Assembly: GCF_905220415.1 (NCBI RefSeq)
Contig: NC_059543.1
Coordinates: forward strand, 372,001 to 436,000
Reading direction: 5' to 3'
Length of the DNA: 64,000 nucleotides
Source: Colias croceus
Taxonomy: Eukaryota; Arthropoda; Insecta; Lepidoptera; Pieridae
In this document: positions 1 through 11,998 of the stretch, piece by piece
How positions within the stretch are numbered: the stretch's first letter is position 1
Layout of the letters: the number at the start of each line of letters is the position of its first letter
The notes under the pieces: generated by a model
What the model was told of the DNA's origin: nothing
What the model saw: the letters and a program-made list of their open reading frames with translations, nothing else
Databases searched by the model: none
Translations under genes and position numbers: made by a program

Positions 1-651
1 AAATATTGATATTCATTAACATTATGTGCTACTTTATGTGTATTATTCAATTTACAATTCATCGCTATCTCGTTTCTTATTAATTCATTATTCTACACAA
101 AACCTACTACTACTAAAAATCACACTATTGACCAATTTTTTTATCCCCGTCCTACTTACCCGGCCAAGATAATCAAGAACACAAAACATCCAGACAGGCT
201 TGGCCTGTCCCGCGGAGCGTTCGTCCCATAAATACCAGTTATGTTTCGTGTGAGACGAATTGCTAATGCGCATTACCAACTTTCCACTTCAGCCTGGATT
301 TATACCCCACAAATCTACCTTGGCTGAGTTTAAACGAGATCATATTTACAAACTTATGATCTTGTTAATGTGGACTTGAGTACTGGGTAGTATAGTGGTC
401 TTTTTGTTGAAAGGAAAGCCGGTGGAATAGGCTGTAGCTGAGTTTTTATTGATTTTACTACCATAATATTAAAGTTCAAAATATTTTTACATAGGTATAT
501 AATTGAGATAAGATATAAGTACATATTATAGTGTCGATGAATTTGTCTCTGAAAAAGGGCTTTTAAACTAATGATCATCAACTACCTCAATACCAAATTC
601 TATCGAATTCGGATCATAAATTTTATTTTAAGTAGGTAGGTAGATATAGAT
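1..651. other. AT-rich non-coding stretch
   Basis: I see no gene or transposon boundary here. Positions about 150-290 are more sequence-complex than the surroundings and could be an edge of a regulatory block. The open frames in this stretch are short and unlike any family I recognise. Confidence 0.4.
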
Positions 652-1503
652 AAAGTTGAAAGTTCCTCTGTATATGTCTCCGATACAGATAAGAACGACT
701 AACGATTATCAAGTCTGGGTTGTGGTTACTTTGGCAGGAAACAGGTAGTAAAGGTGTATAAAATTGTAGCTAACTTTCATTATACTTTAAAAGCTAAATT
801 TTATATATGTTACTTGGGGACGTATAAAAAGATGTTACCTCAAGAGCCGGACAGTTTTCATGGTTCTTACATCTAGCCAGACACATTTAAAAAATAACTA
901 ACATATCATCAAATTAACGTTACTGCCTAAAAGTGCATCAAATATGAAATAACCCACTAAAACATTAGTTTACTATAATTAATGATAAAAAAATAATAGT
1001 ATAATAAGTTATTACTTCTCTTTTACGGGGACTTATGTTGATGGAATTTCATGTATCCCGATGACATAATAACAAAGTCATCGAGATACGAGGAATTCCA
1101 TCGACATAAGTCCCCTTAAAAGATAAGTAATAACTTTATTAAATATATTATACTATTATTTTTTAGTATTTAATTATAGTAAACTAATGTTTTAGTGGGT
1201 TATTTCATATTTGATACACTTTTAGGTAGTAACGTTAATTTGATGATAATATGTTAGTTATTTTTTAAATGTGTCTGGCCAGATGTAAGAACCATGAAAA
1301 CTGTCCGGCTCTTGAGGTAACATCTTTTTATACGTCCCCAAGTAACATATATAAAATTTAGCTTTTAAAGTATAATGAAAGTTAGCTACAATTTTATACA
1401 CCTTTACTACCTGTTTCCTGCCAAAGTAACCACAACCCAGACTTGATAATCGCTAGTCGTTCTTATCTGTATCGGAGACATATACAGATAAACTTTCAAC
1501 TTT
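652..1503. repeat. Near-perfect 852-bp inverted repeat (long hairpin)
   Basis: The left arm (about 652-1065) is repeated in reverse complement by the right arm (about 1077-1503), around a short loop at about 1066-1076. I aligned the arms by eye over more than 400 positions and saw only scattered substitutions plus an extra tract of about 10-13 bp near 1130-1145 in the right arm. No transposase-like ORF and no clear target-site duplication are visible at the ends (AAAGTTGAAAG on the left, its complement on the right). It may be a fold-back element or a hairpin-RNA locus. A palindrome-forming assembly or library artefact is possible. What is seen is the palindrome; the function is inference. 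Confidence 0.9.
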
Positions 1504-2657
1504 CCTAAAGAAAGGAAAGTCTGGCCGTCGTGGGCTCTTAGATTAATAGTAATAACTGCTCCTTTTCTAAAAAAGTAGTAGTTAAAGCAAAGTTGATATA
1601 TTAAAAGTTCAAAATAACACTAAAAACCTGTCGCATCAGTGAAGGAAGGTCATAAAATTAATAATTTAAAAACATCCTCAATCACAAGGTGCTATGTTAG
1701 TCCGCCATAAAACTCGTGCGCACACCCGGTCCCGTCTGCCAGCTGGCCGCACCTGGCCACATCACAAGACGAACCATAACATTTAATGATCATTTTGCGA
1801 ATGTTTATTACTTCGGCATTATTCATAAATGGATTATTGTCTAAGTTCAGAATTGTTTGTTAGTAGAAGACTTTATAGTAGAGGTGAAATAATTGTGATC
1901 TTTAATTTACGTTGTGTGTAGATATTCATATCACTACATAGTGTTAAACAAAGTCACTACCAGCTGTCTGTTCGTCTTCTGTATATATTCTTCTTTATTT
2001 TATATACGCAACGGATTTTTATGCGCTCTTTTAATAGATAGACTATAGAGCAATGTTCGAAGTAATAAGTATCTATTCATTTTTATCTAGATTCAGTCGA
2101 AGCGGGCAAAGCTGCAGGTGGTATACTAGTGTTTTATATACCTATTACTACAATATCATCATTTAATGAATGTTATTTATTAACACATCATTGTACATAC
2201 TACATACATAGAACTGAACATATCACTAACAATATTAAATATGACTAGACTATCTCCTTCCTATTATATAAAAGCGAAGAAGCACTTAACAATCAGATAA
2301 ACAAGTAACTTTTCCATACAATATCAGCGACATTAAGCCTCTTCAGAGCATTACATTTATAAGTTTTTGTTTCGCCACCTGCAACAACAGTCGTTACATA
2401 AATAATACGAAATGCCGTGTTTACGCGACACGCGTTTTTCACGATATGACAGGCTTTTCGGGTATAGATATGTTTTGGAATAGTTTTTTCAACATAAGGG
2501 ATGAAAGGAGAATATATTATTATGGATATAATTTGGTGAAAGGTGTTTACTGTCGCGTAAGCAGGGATTTCAATTAATTAACATAAGTCAAATAAGATTC
2601 GAGTTTGAATTTTAGTTAACTCGCTAATACCTAATTCTTGATGACAGGGCAGGGCTC
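1504..2657. other. Non-coding, one complex block
   Basis: No coding sequence is recognised. Positions about 1690-1780 are GC-richer than the surroundings and hold a CATAAAA site and the E-boxes CAGCTG and CACCTG close together, so this could be a regulatory block. The rest is simple AT-rich sequence. Confidence 0.3.
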
Positions 2658-2665
2658 TATCTATT

Positions 2666-2949
2666 CAAAATCAAAATCAAATACCAAATATATCAGGACA
2701 ATTTTCACAGACGGTACCTATACGATGATCCCATTCTAAGCTTTCGTTTGTGTTATGGAAACCAGATGGCTGATAAACATACATATATATATAATTTTAA
2801 ATAGATACTTATATAGACAATTAACACCCAGACACAGAGCAAGCATCTATGTTCATCACACAAATATTTGCAACAGGTGGGAATCGAACCCACGACCTCT
2901 GGCTTGGAAGGCAGGGTCTTTACCAACCAAGCTAATCGGTCAGTCAATT
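2666..2949 (-). mobile_element. tRNA-derived SINE with target-site duplication
   Basis: Read on the minus strand, the element starts with a tRNA-like head (2949-2877). The head has an A-box-like TAGCTTGGTTGG (in 2918-2934) and a B-box GGTTCGATTCC (2890-2880), the internal RNA polymerase III promoter pair. A body follows, then a short tail of repeated ATTTTG at 2666-2684. The 8-bp sequence TATCTATT occurs just outside both ends (2658-2665 and 2950-2957), as expected of a target-site duplication. The anticodon-arm region is degraded, so this is not a working tRNA. Such SINEs use LINE proteins in trans, and the tail resembles LINE tails common in Lepidoptera. Confidence 0.8.
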
Positions 2950-2979
2950 TATCTATTGAATACGTAACTATTCGTTTTA

Positions 2980-3025
2980 GGGCCGATTTTTCAATCCTTG
3001 AATAAATCTTATCCGTCCAATAAAG
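2980..3025 (+). mobile_element. 5' part of an interrupted PIF/Harbinger-like MITE
   Basis: The sequence begins GGGCCGATTTTTCAATCCTT after TTA. It matches the first third of the complete MITE at 26638-26812 and the copy starting at 63919. The match breaks off where the GC-rich tandem element begins. The continuation of the same MITE is found near 4830-4962, so one copy has been split by later insertion. Confidence 0.75.
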
Positions 3026-3033
3026 TATCTATA

Positions 3034-4640
3034 TAATAATAAAAGGCGTAGGGATGTGAAAGGCGTAGGGATGTAAAAGGCGTAGGGATGTGACGACCCC
3101 ATCGCCCCCGGTTGGCATATCTACAATAGATATCCCAACCGTGCAGTCAGTCACCCCGCAGGGCACCTTGTGGCGAGGTGTTGGGGAGTAGCGACCCCGC
3201 GGGAACCGAGCGCTCCCGGGGGAGGTCCCTGTCCTCACCTCTGGGCTGTCCCGGTGGCAGTTCGGAGTGAACAATGACGAGGTTCAGGATCCCCCACCTC
3301 TGGCTTGCCTTTGTTGGCCGTCCAGAGTGGAGACGCTAGAGCTATATGCTCGGGGGTGGAAGTGTCTAATGGCGTAATAGCGGGGAAACCCGCTCCGGGC
3401 CCGCGGGCTCGCGATGGTGAAACCGGTGCCGCACCTCTCTACACCCCCAGCCGTTCAGCTGATGTTGCCCCCTTGTTGCCATTATCGGTAACCTTTTTGG
3501 GAGCCCATCGACCGAACTGGCGAGTCACCGTCTGCCATAATTTTCAATTTTTAATATTGAAAAGGCAGACGTCCATAGCCCCCATAGACCCAATATACCA
3601 GTCCATCTAACACCCCCTTCCATAACCCAGTTTTATTCATTTCCATTTTTCTGCAATAGTCCTACATTGGCCGCGGACTGCCCAGGGCTGTATCTCTATA
3701 GTGCAGCCATGGGCAGGCTGCGGCTGGTGTCCCACAACACATTAAATTCTCTAAAGGGCCTCTGCGTGTTGGACCTGTGTCCCCACGTAAGCCTTCCAAA
3801 GGACCGGGTATCATCCTTACGGCGATACCCGTGTATTATGGAGAGAGACATAATAATAAAGGCGTAGGGATGTGACGACCCCATCGCCCCCGGTTGGCAT
3901 ATCTACAATAGATATCCCAACCGTGCAGTCAGTCACCCCGCAGGGCACCTTGTGGCGAGGTGTTGGGGAGTAGCGACCCCGCGGGAACCGAGCGCTCCCG
4001 GGGGAGGTCCCTGTCCTCACCTCTGGGCTGTCCCGGTGGCAGTTCGGAGTGAACAATGACGAGGTTCAGGATCCCCCACCTCTGGCTTGCCTTTGTTGGC
4101 CGTCCAGAGTGGAGCCGCTAGAGCTATATGCTCGGGGGTGGAAGTGTCTAATGGCGTAATAGCGGGGAAACCCGCTCCGGGCCCGCGGGCCCGCGATGGT
4201 GAAACCGGTGCCGCACCTCTCTACACCCCTAGCCGTTCAGCTGATGTTGCCCCCTTGTTGCCATTATCGGTAACCTTTTTGGGAGCCCATCGACCGAACT
4301 GGCGAGTCACCGTCTGCCATGATTTTCAATTTTTAATATTGAAAAGGCAGACGTCCATAGTCCCCATAGACCCAATATACCAGTCCATCTAACACCCCCT
4401 TCCATAGCCCAGTTTTATTAATTTCCATTTTCTGCAATAGTCCTACATTGGCCGCGGACTGCCCAGGGCTGTATCTCTATAGTGCAGCCATGGGCAGGCT
4501 GCGGCTGGTGTCCCACAACGCATTAAATTCTCTAAAGGGCCTCTGCGTGTTGGACCTGTGTCCCCACGTAAGCCTTCCAAAGGACCGGGTATCATCCTTA
4601 CGGCGATACCCGTGTATTATGGAGAGAGACATAATAATAA
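3034..4640. mobile_element. GC-rich retroelement-like repeat, tandem dimer (782-bp period)
   Basis: Two nearly identical units (about 3078-3859 and 3860-4640) follow head to tail with a period of 782 bp. Each begins GGCGTAGGGATGTGACGACC and ends in an ATAATAATAA tract. The first is preceded by two extra copies of the leading motif (AAAGGCGTAGGGATGT at about 3040-3076). The units are much richer in G+C than the flanks. Open frames of 60-101 codons exist on both strands, but none resembles a known protein domain, and they look like GC-rich chance frames. The A/T-rich tail and the internal duplication suggest a non-autonomous retroelement or LINE untranslated-region derivative. I cannot name the family. 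Confidence 0.7.
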
Positions 4641-4829
4641 TTGTCAGAATCATAAAGTGATTACAAAAATTGATTTACAAAGGAAAAACAAATAAAAGAA
4701 AAATAATAAGAAGCTTATTCCTAAGAAGAAGTAGGCAATGTGGCAGTGAGTGACCTGACAAATGGAGCCAACTCAGTTTATGATGGCAAGGTGATTAATA
4801 CCTTACCACCACTGATTTTCAGTGACCCC
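4641..4829. other. Unassigned segment between dimer and MITE remnant
   Basis: About 190 bp that belong neither to the 782-bp unit nor clearly to the interrupted MITE. They may be a 3' extension of the inserted element or an older insertion. No coding potential is seen. Confidence 0.3.
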
Positions 4830-4962
4830 AACAATATAATATATCACAATAATATACAGATGTCACCTGTAAAATGTCAAAAATCAAGCAAATAACACAT
4901 TTAGAAATGATTGTTTAATACGATATTCCACGAATAAGATTTAACCAAGGATGTAAAGAATC
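4830..4962 (+). mobile_element. 3' part of the interrupted PIF/Harbinger-like MITE
   Basis: ATGTCACCTGTAAAATGTCA and the following ATTTAGAAATG...GTTTAATACG...GAATAAG...TTAACCAAGGAT match the last two thirds of the MITE at 26638-26812 in the same order. The terminal GAAAAATCAGCCC is diverged here (AAAGAATCT). With 2980-3025 it forms one ancient copy. Confidence 0.65.
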
Positions 4963-5891
4963 TAAAGTTGTGTGGTCTTGAAAGGTGACCTCACTCTGTC
5001 TTGATTTTCAGTCCCCGTTGTAATACTTACGGGAATTTAAATAAATAAATAATAAAAAACAGTCATCTTCATCTTAAAACATTTTTGACATCCAAAGCGC
5101 CTCAGTTCGACATTTCTTAATGACTCAAATAAACAGAGGTGGTGTTTTTATGACTTCGACATCATTGAATGTACCTTTTGTAATGGTAATAAAATCGCTT
5201 TTTCATTGCCATTCAAGTGTAGCGGAAAGATTGCGGGCACTCCTGTAAATATTTATGAAGCGTATTTGTTCAACTTTGCCTTTTTCGTAAAATACTTGCA
5301 ACCATATGGGTTTTGAAAATAAACAAATTTTTGGGGTCTTGGGTTAGTTCTGTTGAAGGGTTGATTTGTAAAATATTGTAGTTTTTAGCAACATTTAAAT
5401 AATATTAGATATTTAGTTTTATAGCATTCAAATTTCTCGTATAAATTACAGTTTTTTCTTCTACAAAAAAATATGAAGATATCAATAGAAAATTAAACAG
5501 AGTCTTTCACATATACGCATACATTATATCACAATTTATTTCCACAAAGCTTAACTATTAACTACGTAGGGACTTACTAATTATGACAGATGCAGAATAA
5601 CAAAATATGTATGTATATTTATTCATACTCAAATAAATTAGCTTAACCACAGAAACTAGAGAGTTCAATATTTTTCAATTTTCTAATACCTACCTACCCT
5701 ATAAATATCTAATAAAACTCATCTTATAACAAAACTAGGAAACTCTAAGCAAACGCATAAATACAGGCTAATAAAGTGTTCTAAGAAAATCACATCTCGT
5801 CTAAATCTCGTGCAAGAATGCAGAATATTTTTAATCAATACAAATTATGTATCGCCGATACTGCCCCGGGCGCCAAGGGGATCTATTTCAA
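4963..5891. other. AT-rich non-coding
   Basis: No gene, RNA or clear repeat boundary. It includes several A/T simple-sequence tracts. Confidence 0.4.
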
Positions 5892-6442
5892 CTGCACAGT
5901 GGGCGAATTTTTTTAGAGATTGTTAATAGACATATTAAAAGATAAAATTGGTATTAAAAAACATAAATTAGCGTCAGAAGTTCAAATATTATGATTATGA
6001 CTATTCTGATTATGAAAGCAGAATGGATTCTATCGTGACTTTATTTCATTGTTGAGGTTTACTTCTTAAACAAGAAAACGAATTTTACACATTCCGAAAT
6101 AACTATCTGAACACTAATAGTTAGGTAGAACTATATTTTTATAGAAGTTACATTAAAACTCTAACTCAAAGATTTATGTATTCAATTTTTATTTTTCTAT
6201 CTTCTTTTTCTTCATCTTCATACTTCTTCCAGAAGCACTTTTGAATGGTTGTTATATAGATTAAACTTAAAAATTTACCATTTAATCCCTCAACATGTCT
6301 ATAATGAATATACATTAAAATTAACAACTTGAATACAAATTTAACAAAAATTAAATCTAAACATATTCCTCTTTAAAAATATTCATACAATATTTAATTA
6401 ATCTCTATGTCTGAATGTTACCCAAAACCGCCCGCTGTGCAG
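5892..6442. mobile_element. Candidate non-autonomous DNA transposon (551 bp)
   Basis: CTGCACAGTGGGCG at 5892-5905 faces CGCCCGCTGTGCAG at 6429-6442, an inverted pair with one mismatch. The interior is AT-rich with no ORF. The palindrome TGCA sits at both edges of the CAGYGGGCG core, so it could be either a 4-bp target duplication or part of the terminal repeat. The superfamily is undecided. Just outside, 6451-6475 holds three copies of GGGATCTC-like sequence. Confidence 0.5.
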
Positions 6443-9400
6443 CGGATACGTCGGGATCTCGGGATCTCGGGATAAAGTTAGTTAAGATATTGATTCATCT
6501 CCCCTCAGGTAAGTAATGCGAAGTATGTGTGGCTATTCGTAGCTCAATGCGAATTGTTTCGTGTTCATTATACAATGTTTAAGAGTTTGGTGGAAAATTG
6601 AAGAACAAGTTTTGGTTCGTTATTTGGTTATTATAAGAGGTATATATTAGGTAGATTATTGTTATCGTATGTAGATTAATTTTGAATTATTTACTTTAAT
6701 TATATTATAATCAAAAATCTTTTAAAAGAGCATGTTCAGTTAATTGAAAGGAATATCTCTATTATTTTAGTTTCTTTTATCAGAAGCTATAGTTTTAGTG
6801 GCACAACGTTTGTGTTCGCTTATTACTGGTATAATATAAAGTAACACAGGATTTAATTTTATTACAATAAATTATTATAATTTATAATCATGAAACAAAA
6901 CTTAGACACCAACAATTCGATTCCAAAACAATTTATAAGTAACGTATAGCATAATTATTTACAAATAAAATAGTTTTACCAGCCATGCAACCACAAGCGA
7001 GCTAAATGCGTCGGCTAAAACAAAAAGCTCGTACTTGCAGCGGTTTCGGTACAAGTTCCGAGCTTTTTAAGTGTCCAACTCAGTGTGTTGCTGGTAAGCT
7101 ATGTGGGGTTCCATTTAATTCTATATCGGCTGTTTTTTGTCTATTGGCTATTGGAGTTTTGTTCGAAAGAATATGTGGGAGGAGAGTTGGAGTCATTCCT
7201 CCTGATTAGGTATATCTGTCAGAATATTATTCATGCTGTGTTTTTTTAAATCTGTCAGTCTATTATAAATAAGCTCTGAAACTATCTAATTCAGTTTTAA
7301 AATCTAACAGCTATTATATATAATTTTATGTTGTTAACAATTAGTAATGATATGAAGGCAATTTGAAAATAACTATCTAAATTTCTCAGAATAATATTCC
7401 AATACGCGTTGGTAAAATATATCTAGAAGAAGACGACTCACTGCTTATTTTATCCAATACATTAGAACATAGGTAGCTTCAGCAAAATAGCCAACTTACC
7501 AAATCTAATAAACAAATTAACAATTAGATAGGTACGTCCAAAATCACCAAGCAAATGTCCAAGTTGAACTACTTAAAAACTAAATAGTTGTATACAAGGC
7601 ATCGCTTCAGGCATACACATTACTCAACTAAAACTGTCTCCACTCAAGAACTGATTAAGAGCACACTACGACACTTAACAATTTAGTAAATAACTTGTAT
7701 GTATAGGTAAATAACTTGGTAAGAAGATTAATGAAGAAATAATATAAATTATTACAAAGATATGTCAATAATATATTATGTTCAAAGAATAAGGTACCTA
7801 CATTATGCGCTGCAGAGATTAGCATTCTTTACCACTTTAATCTAGAATTTAATTTCTATCCTGCAAGCGAATCAACATGAAAATCATGATACAATACTAA
7901 TCATTTGAAATATGAATACAAACAGGGAACTGATTCTAAGCATACAGCTTGAACATCTTTCAGATCTCTTCTAAACCTTATAATGACCACAGACAGAATA
8001 AGATGCATATAAACGCTGACCCATTTTGAAGTTCCTCTAATGTTTTAAATACGTAACGTGTGTGTACTGTGGCGCTAAGTGCATATGTGTGTAAGATTGT
8101 TCCGAATGTCCAGTGCTTTCAAGCCTTAGGCGGAGATAGGTTCTGAAAACAAGTTATAAAAATATATAAGATTTTGTATAAATATTAAGAGAAGTAATGG
8201 TATTCTAAATGCGATAAGTTTGTAGGTTTGTAACAATAGTACTCAGTAATCAAAAGACTAATAAACTATTAGAAAGAAATAGAAATAATTGATTGGGAGA
8301 GTTATGGTGTAACATTAGCATTTACAAGCGCATTTGATACTTTAATTATTATTATCTACATGTGTATTTCATATTCATGTAATGTATTATGTATCATAAG
8401 TATCTAATAAGAAGAAGATTGATTTGTGCATAATTATGAAGCTTACAACTACAGCATATAAATTTGGGATATCTTTATCATTTATCTTTGTCCTTTCTTA
8501 CAATGAAACTTCGAAACAAAAGTCCCCAATTACATGCAGTTTCTATCACAGGAAGTATTCTAATGAGTACCTTCGCCCTTCAAGTGATTCATGAATTTAT
8601 TAGCGAACTTTCAATAAGGGAGACAATGATTTTAATGTACTTGCAAATGATACGAACTTTGATACTAAGGGGTCTTATTGTATTCCAAGTTTTGGTGAGG
8701 TTGTGGTTGACAGTTGAAGGTGTATGACGAGTTTTAAATGATAGAAGTGTTTTAATAAGTTTATATTAAATAGGTGGGTATAATGGATAAAATTCTATTT
8801 GAAGTTAAGCTATTGCATAGCTTCTATCGCGGGCCTTGAGCGCGGGGACCGAATCGAGAAATTCCGTAACGAAAAAACGGGCTCGGAGGTGTGGCTTGAA
8901 AGCATGCTTTGCAATAGTTTTACCGCGGCAGTCCCTGAGTGCCACATGTCTTTTTTTTCCATTTGAAGAACAGGTACAACACAATTAAGACGTGAGAAAA
9001 TAAGGATGAATCGCGGGCATTGCATTATTGGCAATTACTTCTAAGTACTTCCAAATGATTTATAATTAATAATGTTCTGGCAACAGAGTTTTATGTTTCC
9101 CTTTTGCTTTGCTCAGAATATTGAGCATAAAATAGTTGAATATGGAAAATAGTCTCGGTAAATAGGTCATCTATTTACTAGCACACAATAAAAGCAACAG
9201 TGGTATGAGTAATTAACACAAGATAATGGCGTAAGACGAAGTTGGAACGTTACCGGCCGGGTATCGCAACTTACACTATAACCGGGAGATTAGCCCAGCC
9301 CACCCGGATGTGTGGGCTTGTGCATGCTCAACCGTGTATTTTATGTTAAGTTTATAATGTGAATGTGTTAACTTTAATAGTCATGTTATCTTCACATTAA

Positions 9401-10744
9401 TAATATATATTTTTTTATATCTTTGCATTGCAATATTTCGTAAATGGCTTCACTGTTTTCTTTATCCATTATACCATATGCGCTGTAAAGAAGGTCTTAG
9501 AATTCTAATGCTTGCAAGCTTGTGGGATATAAGGATTAATGAATTTATCTTAAAAGTTCATAATAACAAATTTCATAAAAAATATGCAAGTAACGATATA
9601 AAAAATTTATAAATTAAAATAAAAGTCGGCTATGGACTAGACCGCGTAAGGTAACAAACAGTAACAGATACGAATTGAATATTAAGATGTAGGGTTCTCA
9701 GAAAGCGCTCATAAACGTATCTTACCTACTGTACTTTGATTTATTGTCTACCCTCATATATTTTACATCCTGGAGGGTAGTTTGTTTTGATAATAATAAC
9801 TAAATATTATTAGTAAGAATGTGTGTTATGATACCGTTAATAAGATAACATATAAAAAATGTAAACAATTTGAATTGTCAGAAATGTAGAGCATTCATAA
9901 ATATATTTTATTTAATGAATAATAATTAGAAATGCGTGATCAGAATCGGCAAGATTTTACAAGTATGTACGTACATTAATGTAATTTTATCATAAATTTG
10001 GGTAAAAATCAATAATTTTTCTCGAAACGTTAAGAGTCTAGCATTAAACTAAACTTTTTATAAAATATGTTAACTTACAAAATGTTTATGAGTAACCTAG
10101 TGAAAAAAATGAATTCTGTTTTAATTACATTTACCTTCAAATCTATCATCATATTTACTATTTATCTAGAACTACATAGAACAACAGAGCCTAACGAATA
10201 CAAATCCCTAATGATTAAGTTAATGATCTATACAATTAAGTAATAAGAGGGGATTTTTTGTTTTTATTTGTTTCTTGTTTGCGGCGAATTATTCATCCCT
10301 AATCCTTTGCTTATCCGAGGGATTAAGACGGGGGAGGTGTTTTCTCTGGCATTTTTCAAGGAACGATATCGGGAACAATGAGTAGGTTGACCAGGGGTAA
10401 TGTATTTTGTAGGATATTTTTTTGAGAATACAATAAGTTATTTTTGTTTGATAAAGTAGTTATATAATACGTAGAAATAAACAAATTTTCACTATTATCT
10501 GTCTGTGTTGATGAAATGAATTTTTATGAATGAAATTTCATGTCTGGACTTTAGAATAAACATTTTTTTTATTGTGAATAGAGAAGCGCTTTACTACAAT
10601 GTTAAGCTGGCATATACTCTAAAGTACGCGCTTCTAATAGGTACCGTTCACTCTACGCTTGTAGACCCCCATATAAATTGTACTCGTTGGGAACACAGAA
10701 CTTCTTCTTTAATATAGTTGGAATCTCATCTTTTATTCGTGGGA
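6443..10744. other. Long non-coding stretch without recognisable genes
   Basis: I see only short open frames with no domain signature (for example 7006-7209 and 8464-8727). A GC-richer patch at about 9240-9345 has no recognisable family. No tRNA, no Helitron end and no TIR pair was found by eye. Confidence 0.4.
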
Positions 10745-10975
10745 CATCCCAGATATCCTCAACGTGCGGACACTATCTCGAGAGGCAATATTTCAAGCGG
10801 TTGCAATAAAAGAAGTAATTAGTAATGTTTTGTTTACAAGACGCGTAGCGACTCACCAATCTCCGCGGCTAATCGTTGACACCATTGTAATCGTCAAAAG
10901 TTTTTGCGCAAAAAAATGCTTTAGCGTGGCGACAATTCATTGTTTTTTTGATGGATTGAAAGTGTAATTCGTCAG
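10745..10975. promoter_or_regulatory. Possible conserved regulatory block
   Basis: This is a complex, non-repetitive sequence. It contains AGTAATTAGTAAT (homeodomain-like), TTGTTTACAAG (forkhead-like), CCATTGTAATCG and TTCATTGTTTT (Sox-like) within about 200 bp. Both strands have only short frames. Enhancer function is inference from motif density. Confidence 0.25.
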
Positions 10976-11844
10976 CAATAAGCGGGATGATTTGGGGGTT
11001 TGTAGTTTTGTTTTTTTACTTGGTGTTTGTTTTAATTTTACAAGCAGTAATTGAAGTTAAAATTTTTACGAAGTACAATATCATGATATTGTTGTAACTA
11101 TTTTAAACTTAGGTACTTATTTACCTACAGTTTATCGATGACAAGATACTGAAAATCAGTAGGTACTCAGACAGAAACGGCACATACTAAGTAGCTTTTC
11201 CTTATAAGACACTTTTCTTACGGCCTCTAGAGTATAAGTGTTGGAACTATTTTATGTTATTCTTAATTCTTTAATAAAATATCCTTTTAATAGATTAATT
11301 TATTTTATGCATAAAATTATCATTATTATATTGTACTAATTTTTCCACTCCCTTTTATTAAACACTACATTAAAAAGTGCACACTTAATTGAAACACCGA
11401 TCTAAAATAATGCAAATTAAATGACCTCATAAAGTCATAAATACACATACGTAGCGACGTCACTGCGCGCTGCGACATTCATAAATTCACAACACTTTGA
11501 AAATATCAAATGGAAATTTAACTACCTAATACGGTCTACACTACGCTTTAAAATGTTTATATGGGATTTCAGTGTTGTTTTTATGTTATTGTAGACGAAT
11601 AAAAACGTCTGCTAGTGTTGTGTTATGAATGGCCTATGAATTTTGTTGGTCATAGATTATTTTTTCAGATGCGGCTCAGATTTTTATTTAGTTCTACATC
11701 ACCCAATTAAATAAATAAATCTATCTTACATTAAAATATATGATTGAACAATCAATCCATGGTTCATTAAAATTAAATTTGTATTACCAACTTGTAATAA
11801 CTATAAACGCACCTTGCCCATTAACTTTTACTTCCACTGTTTTT

Positions 11845-11998
11845 CCTTGACTACCAGGTTGTCTGGAAGAGATCGCTGTCTTAGCGATAAGACCGCCTGT
11901 TGTGCTCAACTGTGTCTCTTTCTTTTGTATATTTCCTTTTGTAATTTTTATGTCCTGGTGCACAGTAAAGTATTTTTGTTTGTTTGTTTGTTTGTAAT
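11845..11998 (+). mobile_element. LINE 3' end (RTE-like), TTTG-tailed
   Basis: The motif TTGTCTGGAAGAGATCGCT...AGCGATAAGACCGCC is the 3' untranslated region seen on many lepidopteran non-LTR elements that I associate with the RTE group. Here it is followed by a GTTTGTTTGTTTG tail at 11976-11995. No coding part remains, so this is a 5'-truncated insertion. A second, more diverged copy lies at 38395-38500. Confidence 0.6.

Noticed and set aside
2877..2949. Possible tRNA gene on the minus strand
   Set aside because: A- and B-boxes are present but the arms do not pair into a full cloverleaf, and the sequence continues into a SINE body and tail.
3305..3610. 101-codon plus-strand frame, repeated at 4087-4392
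   Set aside because: Conserved between the two tandem units only because the DNA is duplicated; GC-rich, with frames open on both strands and no recognised domain.
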